Assembly: GCF_001634885.1 (NCBI RefSeq)
Contig: NZ_LWEX01000571.1
Coordinates: 1 to 35,008, forward strand
DNA from: Sulfitobacter sp. HI0040
GTDB lineage: Bacteria > Pseudomonadota > Alphaproteobacteria > Rhodobacterales > Rhodobacteraceae
Direction of reading: 5' to 3'
DNA: 35,008 nt
In this document: one piece after another, positions 19,968 through 26,898 of the stretch
How positions within the stretch are numbered: the first letter of the stretch is position 1
Layout of the letters: the number at the start of each line of letters is the position of its first letter
The notes under the pieces: model-generated
What the model saw: only the letters and a program-made list of their open reading frames with translations
Database searches by the model: none
What the model was told of the DNA's origin: nothing
Translations under genes and position numbers: made by a program

Positions 19968-20432
19968 ATGTTGAACTCATCCACAGCACATGACGCGGTC
20001 ACATGGCTTGGCGTCACCTATCAAACGCTTCTCGGGGCCGCGGAAACGGGCGGGAGCCTGTCGATCGTCGAGTCCGTTTCGCCCCCGGCCTCCGGGCCGC
20101 CGCGCCATGTCCATGCCGATGCCTGCGAAGCCTTCGTGGTGCTGACCGGCGATGTCGAATTCTGGCTGGAGGGCGAGAGTTTCATTCGCGGCCCGGGGCA
20201 GGCGGTCTTTGTACCACGCGGCAAGGAACACACATTCCGCGTCGTGAGCGATGTGCCCTCCCGACATCTCGTTATCCTCACGCCGGGGGGCTTCGAGGAG
20301 TTCTTTCATGAAATGGCGGAGGGCCAGTTCCGTATTCCCGAGGACATGCCAGAGATCACCCGCAGCGCGGAGCGCCATCACCTGACCTTCACCGGCCCGC
20401 CCTTGGGCGCAGAGGCGGAGGCCGTGCAATGA
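19968..20432 (+). CDS. Cupin domain protein
   Basis: 154 residues, a single cupin barrel. The first motif is PRHVHADACEAFVVLTGDVEF, supplying two His and a Glu as metal ligands, and the second is GPGQAVFVPRGKEHTFRV, supplying the last His. The start at 19968 has a strong GGAGGA five bases upstream; the longer open frame upstream lies in the promoter. Cupins of this kind bind small molecules or act as dioxygenases or isomerases, and no specific substrate can be named. The stop overlaps the next start in ATGA, so it is cotranslated with the membrane protein. Confidence 0.85.
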   Translation: MLNSSTAHDAVTWLGVTYQTLLGAAETGGSLSIVESVSPPASGPPRHVHADACEAFVVLTGDVEFWLEGESFIRGPGQAVFVPRGKEHTFRVVSDVPSRHLVILTPGGFEEFFHEMAEGQFRIPEDMPEITRSAERHHLTFTGPPLGAEAEAVQ

Positions 20433-20833
20433 GACCGGTCGTCACGCTTTTCGTCGCCACCGGCGCGTTCTTCGCGCTTTGCGGGATGGTCTGGGGTATC
20501 CAGATGGCGGCGACCGGCGACCATACGCTGTCCCCGGCGCACGGGCATCTCAACCTCGTGGGCTTCGTGCTGATGTCGATCTTCGGCGCCTATTACGCGC
20601 TGACGCCGCGGGCAGCCGCCACGGGCCTCGCGCGTTTGCACTACGGGCTTTCGGTGCTGGCCGTCCTGTCGCTGGCCCCGGGGATCGCGCTCGCGATCCT
20701 TGGAAGGACCGAGGTGCTGGCGCTTCTGGGCTCATTCCTGACGCTCGCCAGCATGGCGTTGTTTCTTTTCGTGGTCCTGCGCCACGGCGTCGGCGAAGAA
20801 GGCAGAGCAGCGATGGCCCCGTCACCCGCCTGA
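20429..20833 (+). CDS. Small four-helix membrane protein, heme-copper-oxidase-like fragment
   Basis: 134 residues with four hydrophobic helices (about 5-25, 40-60, 70-92, 97-118). The second helix begins AHGHLNLVGFVLMSIFGAYYAL; a HGH(L/I)N motif followed by a helix resembles the haem-ligating helix of heme-copper oxidase subunit I and of small single-domain relatives often annotated as cbb3-like. A haem-binding or redox role is only an inference. It overlaps the cupin gene by four bases and ends before the GatB/YqeY gene 86 bp on. Confidence 0.75.
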   Translation: MRPVVTLFVATGAFFALCGMVWGIQMAATGDHTLSPAHGHLNLVGFVLMSIFGAYYALTPRAAATGLARLHYGLSVLAVLSLAPGIALAILGRTEVLALLGSFLTLASMALFLFVVLRHGVGEEGRAAMAPSPA

Positions 20834-20880
20834 ACCACCGCGCAGGCGCTGCCATTGCCTGCGCGGAATACATTGGATAA

Positions 20881-20920
20881 TGTCCGGTCTTCATGCGTCA
20901 AAAAGGACCACAACCGGACA
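20881..20920 (+). promoter_or_regulatory. 8-bp inverted repeat spanning the yqeY ribosome-binding region
   Basis: TGTCCGGT at 20881-20888 pairs perfectly with ACCGGACA at 20913-20920, whose final A is the first base of the ATG. The AAGGA ribosome site lies in the 24-nt loop. In RNA this would form a stem touching the start codon and might modulate translation; it could also be chance. Confidence 0.3.
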
Positions 20921-21378
20921 TGACCCTGCGTACCCAGATCTCCGATTCCCTGAAACAGGCGATGAAGGACAAGGATGCCAACCGGCTGTCCACGCTGCGA
21001 CTGATCAATGCGGCCATCAAGGACAAGGACATCGCCGCCCGCTCTACCGGGCAGGACGAAGGGGTGAGCGAGGACGAAGTGCTCGCCATTCTGGGCAAGA
21101 TGTCCAAGCAACGGCTGGAATCGGCCCGCGCCTACGAAGAAGGCGGGCGGCTCGATCTTGCGGACCGGGAGCGGGAGGAGATCAGCGTGATCGAGGAGTT
21201 CCTGCCGCGCCAGTTGGATGAGGCTGAAAGCGCCCGGGCGGTGGACGAGGCCGTGGCCGAGGTTGGCGCCACGTCGATCCGCGACATGGGCAAGGTGATG
21301 GGCATTCTCAAATCCCGCTACACCGGACAGATGGATTTCGGCACCGTGGGGCCGATGGTCAAGAACCGCCTGAGCTGA
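20920..21378 (+). CDS. GatB/YqeY domain protein
   Basis: 152 residues of the YqeY-like family, homologous to the C-terminal tRNA-binding tail domain of GatB and usually found as a free protein with a still unclear tRNA-related role. Family blocks seen: LRTQISDSLKQAMKDKDANRLSTLRLINAAIKDKDIA, LAILGKMSKQRLESARAYEEGGR, EISVIEEFLPRQLDEAE and DMGKVMGILKSRYTGQMDFG. ATG 20920 matches the family start; ATG 20893 would add nine residues. In alphaproteobacteria this gene often lies beside carA; here the LysR / cupin / membrane-protein module separates them. Confidence 0.9.
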   Translation: MTLRTQISDSLKQAMKDKDANRLSTLRLINAAIKDKDIAARSTGQDEGVSEDEVLAILGKMSKQRLESARAYEEGGRLDLADREREEISVIEEFLPRQLDEAESARAVDEAVAEVGATSIRDMGKVMGILKSRYTGQMDFGTVGPMVKNRLS

Positions 21379-21394
21379 CGCTTTCGCAAGCCCT

Positions 21395-21877
21395 CTACCG
21401 GGCGAGCGAACGCTGCAGTTCCTCGAAAAGTGCGATGCGCTCGTCCTCGCTCAGAAACGCGCCGATCTCGACCTCGCGCCCCTTGCCGCTGAGGGTGACG
21501 TAATGGGGCACCGGCCCGCCCTTTTCGTACTTGGTGACGGTCGTCCAGTAGCGGTTGCAATCCCATTCCTTCACCACCCCGTCGGGCCGCCGGTGTGTCA
21601 GCCGCGCGGTATCGGTATCGAGCGTCAACACCTCTTCGATGCGCCGCGCGTGATGATTGCGCTGCAGGGCAAAGTAGATCCCGGCCACCGCCAGCAACAC
21701 AAAGGGAAGCAGCCCCCAAAGCAGTTTCGTGCCCAGCAACGGCAAGGTGGGGATGAGGATCAGCGTGAAGGTCGCCAGAATGAAGGCCGCGAACCCCTTG
21801 GGGGGCAGCGACTGATGCGGCCAGAGCCTGAGCCGCCGTGCCGGTGCATCCGGCGGAGTGGTCCATTCGTAGGGCAT
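21395..21877 (-). CDS. DUF2244 membrane protein
   Basis: 160 residues. A cytoplasmic N terminus (MPYEWTTPPDAPARRLRLWPHQSLPPKGF) precedes two adjacent transmembrane helices (about residues 30-72). A soluble C-terminal domain follows with RRIEEVLTLDTDTARLTHRR and WDCNRYWTTVTKYEKGGPVPHYVTLSGKGREVEIGAFLSEDER, which is the DUF2244 pattern of alphaproteobacterial inner-membrane proteins. Function is unknown. The start was chosen at MPYEW because the family begins with this region; the frame upstream to 22006 is not conserved in kind. It is 163 bp downstream of pyruvate carboxylase on the same strand. Confidence 0.8.
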   Translation of the reverse strand: MPYEWTTPPDAPARRLRLWPHQSLPPKGFAAFILATFTLILIPTLPLLGTKLLWGLLPFVLLAVAGIYFALQRNHHARRIEEVLTLDTDTARLTHRRPDGVVKEWDCNRYWTTVTKYEKGGPVPHYVTLSGKGREVEIGAFLSEDERIALFEELQRSLAR

Positions 21878-21997
21878 GTCGCAATGATAGGCGCGCGCGC
21901 TGCCCCGGCAATGCGGCGAATGGACCGGACGCAGTATTCTTAAGGTACTTCCCACGACACGTCTGTCACTTCTTTTTTGGCAGGAAGTGATGGAGTA

Positions 21998-22027
21998 GGC
22001 GGCCAAGGCATTAACCCCTCGGCCGCC
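21998..22027 (-). terminator. Hairpin after pyruvate carboxylase stop
   Basis: GGCGGCC / GGCCGCC, a 7-bp stem extended past one mismatch by AGG/CCT, begins 14 bases after the pyc stop. It could form a transcription terminator or a 3'-end stabiliser, but no U-run follows on the minus strand. A competing CCCGAC-A-GTCGGG repeat (22026-22038) overlaps it. Confidence 0.4.
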
Positions 22028-22040
22028 CGACAGTCGGGGC

Positions 22041-25000
22041 CTATTCCAGTTCCACCAACAGGTCCTTGGCGTCGATCTGGGTGCCGGGCTGGACGTGTAC
22101 GGCCTTGATCACGGCGGCGCGTTCGGCGTGGATGCCCGTTTCCATCTTCATCGCTTCGATGGTCAGCAGCAGATCGCCCTTGGCGACCTTGGCCCCGGCC
22201 ACCGCACCGACGGAGGCGACGACACCGGGCATGGGCGCCCCCACGTGGTTTTCATTGCCTGCCTCGGCCTTGGGGCGCTGGGCCGCGCTGGCCTTGACCA
22301 CCCGGTCGGCGACCCGGATCACCCGGGGCTGGCCGTTGAGTTCGAAGAAGACCTTCACCTCACCGTCTTCATTGGTGTCGCTGGTGGCCTGCATGCGGAT
22401 TTCCAGCGTCTTGCCGGGGTCGATCTCGGCCGAGATCTCCTCGCCCGGTTCCATGCCGTAGAAGAATGTGCGTGTGGGCAGCGTCCGCACCGGGCCGTAT
22501 TGCCGGTGCCGACCCATGTAATCGAGGAAGACCTTGGGATACATCAGGTATCCGCAAAGGTCGTCGTCATCGATCCGCATGCCGTCAAGCTCTTCGGACA
22601 ATTCCTTGCGCGTCGCTTCCAGATCCACCGGGGCGAGGTGCTTGCCCGGGCGCTCCGTCATCGGTTCCTCGCCTTTCAGCACTTTCTTGACGATGCGGTC
22701 CGGGAAGCCGCCGGGGGGCTGGCCCAGATTGCCGCGCATCATGTCCACGACGGAATCGGGGAAGGAAACATCGACCTCCGGGTCCTCCACCTGCGCGCGG
22801 GTCAGGCCCTGGCTCACCATCATCAGGGCCATGTCCCCCACCACCTTGGACGAGGGCGTGACCTTCACGATGTCGCCGAACATCTGGTTCACATCCGCAT
22901 AGGTCCGCGCCACTTCGGGCCAGCGGTCATCCAGACCCATGGAGGCCGCTTGTGCCTTGAGGTTGGTGAACTGGCCGCCGGGCATCTCGTGCAGATAGAC
23001 CTCGGACGAAGGCGCCTGCATCCCGGTCTCGAATGCGGCGTAGTGCTTGCGCACCTCTTCCCAGTAATCCGAGATTTCGCGCACCGCGGGCATGCTTAGG
23101 CCGGTATCCCGGTCGGTATGGCGCAGCGCCTCCACCACCGAGCCGAGCGTCGCCTGGGAGGTATTTCCCGAAAACGCGTCCATCGCGCAATCCACCGCGT
23201 CGACCCCGGCCTCGGAGGCGGCAAGGATCGTCGCGCAGGCGATGCCCGCCGTGTCATGGGTGTGGAAATGGATGGGCAGGCCGACCTCTGACTTGAGCGC
23301 CTTGACCAGCGCGCGGGCCTGCGCGGGCTTCAGCAGCCCTGCCATGTCCTTTAGCCCCAGAACATGGGCCCCCGCGTCGCGCAACTCCTTGCCCATGGCG
23401 ACGTAGTACTTCAGGTCATACTTGGCCCGGTCCGGGTCGAAGATATCGCCGGTGTAGCAAATCGTGCCTTCGCAGACCTTGTTCGCCTCCTGCACCGCGT
23501 CCATCGCGACGCGCATGTTCTCCACCCAGTTGAGACTGTCGAAAACGCGGAAGACGTCCACCCCGGTTTCCGCCGCCGTGGCGACGAACTTCTGCACCAC
23601 GTTGTCGGGATAGTTTGTGTAGCCGACGCCGTTGGAGGCGCGCAGCAGCATCTGGGTCATCAGGTTCGGCATCGCCGCGCGCAGGTCGCGCAGCCTTTGC
23701 CAGGGGCATTCCTGCAGGAAACGATAGGCCACATCGAAAGTGGCGCCGCCCCAGCATTCGACGGAGAAAAGCTGCGGCAGGTTGGCGGAATAGGCCGGTG
23801 CCACCTTGATCATGTCGATGGAGCGCATCCGCGTCGCCAGAAGGGACTGGTGCCCGTCACGCATCGTGGTATCGGTGATCAGCAACTGGCGCTGCTGGCT
23901 CATCCAGTCCGCGACCGCCTGCGGGCCTTTCTGCTCAAGCAGGTTGCGGGTGCCCATCTGCGGTTCTGCCCGCTTTGCCGGCGGGCGCGGATCCTTCAGA
24001 TGTGCCGGGGGCCGGGGGTGGCCCTTGGTTTCGGGATGCCCGTTCACCGTAATGTCGGCGATGTAATTCAATACCTTGGTCGCCCGGTCGCGCCGCTTGG
24101 TGAACTGGAACAGCTCCGGCGTCTGGTCGATGAACTTGGTGTGGTATTCGTCGTTCAGGAAGGTGGGGTGTTTCAGCAGGTTCTCGACAAAGGCGATATT
24201 GGTGGAAACACCGCGCACGCGGAATTCGCGCAGCGCCCGGTCCATCCGCGCGATGGCCATCTCCGGCGTGGGGGCCTTCGCCGTCACCTTCGTGAGCAGG
24301 CTGTCGTAATAGCGCGTGATCACCCCGCCCGCGTAGGCGGTCCCCCCGTCGAGCCGGATGCCCATGCCGGTGGCGGAGCGATAGGCGGTGATGCGGCCAT
24401 AATCGGGGATGAAATTGTTCTGCGGATCCTCGGTGGTAACCCGGGTCTGGAGCGCGTGGCCATTCAGCGTGATCTGGGACTGGTTTTCCTTGCCCGTCGC
24501 CTCCGCCAGGGTCTTGCCTTCGGCGATGAGGATCTGCGCGCGCACGATGTCGATGCCCGTGACCTCTTCGGTGACGGTATGTTCGACCTGCACGCGCGGG
24601 TTCACTTCGATGAAGTAGAATTTCTCATCCGCCATATCCATCAGGAATTCGACGGTACCCGCGCATTCGTAATCCACATGCGCGCAGATCCGGCGGCCCA
24701 GCTCGCAAAGCTCATCCCGCTGAGCCTGCGTGAGATAGGGCGCGGGTGCGCGTTCGACGACCTTCTGGTTGCGCCGCTGGACCGAGCAGTCGCGTTCGAA
24801 AAGGTGATAGATCCCGCCGTGCTTGTCGCCGAGGATCTGCACCTCCACGTGCCGCGCCTTGAGGATCATTTTTTCCAGGTAGCCTTCACCGTTGCCAAAG
24901 GCCGCCTCCGCCTCGCGCCGGCCCTCGCGGACCTTTTCCTTGAGTTCGGAGGCCTTCATGATGGGCCGCATCCCGCGCCCGCCGCCGCCCCAGGACGCCT

Positions 25001-25481
25001 TGAGCATCAGGGGATAGCCCACCTCTTCGGCCTGGCGGGCGATTTCGTCCATGTCGTCGCCCAGCACTTCGGTCGCGGGAATGACGGGCACGCCCGCCTC
25101 GACGGCGACGCGCCGCGCACTGGCCTTGTCCCCCAGCGCGCGCATGGTTTCCGCGCGCGGACCGATGAACGCGATGCCGTTGTTTTCGCAGGCATCGACG
25201 AATTCGGGGTTCTCGGACAGCAGGCCATAGCCCGGGTGTATCGCGTCGGCGCCGGAGGCTTTGGCCACGCGGATCATCTCGTCAATGCTGAGGTAGGCCG
25301 CCACCGGGCCCAGCCCTTCGCCGATACGATAGGCTTCGTCCGCCTTGAAGCGGTGCAGCCCCAGCTTGTCTTCTTCGGCATAGACCGCGACCGTCTTCTT
25401 GCCCATCTCATTGGCGGCGCGCATCACGCGGATCGCGATTTCGCCGCGGTTGGCGATGAGGATTTTGCGGAATTCGGTCAT
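22041..25481 (-). CDS. pyc: Pyruvate carboxylase
   Basis: Single-chain biotin enzyme making oxaloacetate from pyruvate, bicarbonate and ATP (anaplerosis). 1146 residues, the normal full length. The biotin carboxylase half (about 1-460) starts KILIANRGEIAIRVMRAANEMG and has the ATP-grasp glycine loop KASWGGGGRGMR and the EVNPRVQVEHTVTE block. The carboxyltransferase domain (about 535-800) has TTMRDGHQSLLATRMR, LFSVECWGGATFDVA, GLKDMAGLL and HFHTHDTAG. The PYC/OADA domain follows, then the C-terminal biotinyl domain with EAMKMETG, biotin on Lys1112. AAGGGA precedes the start. It stands 145 bp from the dehydrogenase gene upstream. Confidence 0.98.
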   Translation of the reverse strand: MTEFRKILIANRGEIAIRVMRAANEMGKKTVAVYAEEDKLGLHRFKADEAYRIGEGLGPVAAYLSIDEMIRVAKASGADAIHPGYGLLSENPEFVDACENNGIAFIGPRAETMRALGDKASARRVAVEAGVPVIPATEVLGDDMDEIARQAEEVGYPLMLKASWGGGGRGMRPIMKASELKEKVREGRREAEAAFGNGEGYLEKMILKARHVEVQILGDKHGGIYHLFERDCSVQRRNQKVVERAPAPYLTQAQRDELCELGRRICAHVDYECAGTVEFLMDMADEKFYFIEVNPRVQVEHTVTEEVTGIDIVRAQILIAEGKTLAEATGKENQSQITLNGHALQTRVTTEDPQNNFIPDYGRITAYRSATGMGIRLDGGTAYAGGVITRYYDSLLTKVTAKAPTPEMAIARMDRALREFRVRGVSTNIAFVENLLKHPTFLNDEYHTKFIDQTPELFQFTKRRDRATKVLNYIADITVNGHPETKGHPRPPAHLKDPRPPAKRAEPQMGTRNLLEQKGPQAVADWMSQQRQLLITDTTMRDGHQSLLATRMRSIDMIKVAPAYSANLPQLFSVECWGGATFDVAYRFLQECPWQRLRDLRAAMPNLMTQMLLRASNGVGYTNYPDNVVQKFVATAAETGVDVFRVFDSLNWVENMRVAMDAVQEANKVCEGTICYTGDIFDPDRAKYDLKYYVAMGKELRDAGAHVLGLKDMAGLLKPAQARALVKALKSEVGLPIHFHTHDTAGIACATILAASEAGVDAVDCAMDAFSGNTSQATLGSVVEALRHTDRDTGLSMPAVREISDYWEEVRKHYAAFETGMQAPSSEVYLHEMPGGQFTNLKAQAASMGLDDRWPEVARTYADVNQMFGDIVKVTPSSKVVGDMALMMVSQGLTRAQVEDPEVDVSFPDSVVDMMRGNLGQPPGGFPDRIVKKVLKGEEPMTERPGKHLAPVDLEATRKELSEELDGMRIDDDDLCGYLMYPKVFLDYMGRHRQYGPVRTLPTRTFFYGMEPGEEISAEIDPGKTLEIRMQATSDTNEDGEVKVFFELNGQPRVIRVADRVVKASAAQRPKAEAGNENHVGAPMPGVVASVGAVAGAKVAKGDLLLTIEAMKMETGIHAERAAVIKAVHVQPGTQIDAKDLLVELE

Positions 25482-25626
25482 TTGGATCGTCCCTTGGATT
25501 AACGTAGCGGCAGTCTACGGATGCTGCGATGCAGCGCAATGCCTGCTTGGCTGTTTTCTAGCCCATAAGTTTGCTGATCTGCGCCTGCAAAGACAGTTTT
25601 TTTGATCCTTGGGCGCCGGTTTTCGT

Positions 25627-26769
25627 TCAGGCAATCCGAAAGGGCGGGGGCAGATGCGCCAGATCGGCGGCGCCCAACTGCCCCATGTTAGCGGTAAGGT
25701 CGCGGCGCAGCAGTTCTATCAGGTGATCGACCCCGCGCGGCCCAAAGGCGGCGAGGGCGAAGTGAAAGGCGCGCCCCAGCATGACGAAGTCCGCCCCGCT
25801 GGCCAGCGCGCGCAGGATGTCCAGCCCGGATTCCACGCCGCTGTCGAAGATGATCGGCAGATCGGTGGCGGCGCGCACATCCGGCAGGGCGTCGATCGCG
25901 GGCGGTGCCCCGTCGAACTGGCGGCCTGCGTGATTCGACACCCAGATCGCATCCACCCCCGCTTTTTCGAGCCGCTCCGCATCCTCGGCCCGCAGCACGC
26001 CCTTCACCACGAAGGGGCCGCCCCAAGCCGCGCGCAACCATTCGACGTAGTCCCAGCCCGGCGCGGTACGCAACAGATAGCCCACGTGGGCCGTGGACGA
26101 GAGGCTCCCGCCGGCCAACCCTTCGATATACTTGTCGAGCATCCGCATATGCGGCATCCCCCGCCGCGCCATCTGCGTGGCCCACGCCGGGCGCATCGCA
26201 ACCTGCGCCATCAGGCGCGGGGTCAGCCGGGGCGGGTTGGTCAGGCCAGAGCGTGTCTGGCGTTCGCGCCGCGATGCGACCGGCACGTCCGCCGTCAGGA
26301 CGAGCGTCCCGAAACCAGCATCCCGGGCGCGCGCCAGCATATCGGTCCGGATTTCGGGATCGCGGGGCGGGTACATCTGGAACCACGCTTGGTCCCCGAG
26401 GTGCGGGGCGAGGTCTTCGGGGCTTTGCGAGGCGACGGTGGACAGGCTGTAGGGAATGCCTGCCCGCGCGGCGGCCCGGGCAAGGTGGCCTTCGGCATCG
26501 GGCCAGATCAGGCCCGACATGCCGACCGGGGCGACCCCGAAGGGCAGCGGCAGGTTCTGCCCCATCAGTTGAACGCTCAGGTCCGGCTCCATCTCTCCGT
26601 GCAGGATCGACGGCATGAGGCCGATCCGGTCCAGCGCCGTGCGGTTGCGCGCCTTGGCCGCTTCGGTGCCGGTGCCCGAATCGAGGTATTCCCAGACGAA
26701 TTTGGGCAAACGACGGCGCGCGCGCTTGCGCAGATCGGAAAGGGCGGGGTAGGTGGCGTGCAGATCCAT
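25627..26769 (-). CDS. lldD: FMN-dependent alpha-hydroxy-acid dehydrogenase (L-lactate dehydrogenase type)
   Basis: 380 residues. Flavin enzyme oxidising L-lactate or another 2-hydroxy acid to the 2-oxo acid, passing electrons to the respiratory chain. Motifs in order: FVWEYLDSGTGTE, LPLPFGVAPVGMSGLIWPDAE (FMN phosphate region), WFQMYPPRDPEI, LVLTADVPVASRRERQTRSG, and the catalytic SNHAGRQFDGAP with His280 as base and Arg283 as carboxylate anchor, then IIFDSGVESGLDIL and VMLGRAFHF. The usual motif is SNHGGRQLD, so this is a slightly divergent member and lactate is likely but not certain. The frame stays open upstream under the helicase gene; MDLHATYP at 26769 is the family-like start. It is divergent from uvrD. 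Confidence 0.87.
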   Translation of the reverse strand: MDLHATYPALSDLRKRARRRLPKFVWEYLDSGTGTEAAKARNRTALDRIGLMPSILHGEMEPDLSVQLMGQNLPLPFGVAPVGMSGLIWPDAEGHLARAAARAGIPYSLSTVASQSPEDLAPHLGDQAWFQMYPPRDPEIRTDMLARARDAGFGTLVLTADVPVASRRERQTRSGLTNPPRLTPRLMAQVAMRPAWATQMARRGMPHMRMLDKYIEGLAGGSLSSTAHVGYLLRTAPGWDYVEWLRAAWGGPFVVKGVLRAEDAERLEKAGVDAIWVSNHAGRQFDGAPPAIDALPDVRAATDLPIIFDSGVESGLDILRALASGADFVMLGRAFHFALAAFGPRGVDHLIELLRRDLTANMGQLGAADLAHLPPPFRIA

Positions 26770-26898
26770 GGCGGCATCTGGGGGAGTGCTGAACAGATTG
26801 TCCAGCCTTTGCGTTCGGACCCCCGAGAGGTTGGATAACACGAGAACAGGTGGAGAACATGGGTTTCGTTTGCAAGGATTCAGGTTTAGGTTCGCCCC

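Noticed and set aside
21966-21990. Terminator from TCACTTC / GAAGTGA with a T-run
   Set aside because: The T-run lies in the loop, not after the stem, so it does not form an intrinsic terminator in either direction.
23364-25502. 712-codon open frame on the plus strand opposite pyruvate carboxylase
   Set aside because: It is the antisense shadow of a high-GC gene; its translation is rich in H, R, G and D without any family motif, while the minus frame is an unmistakable pyruvate carboxylase.
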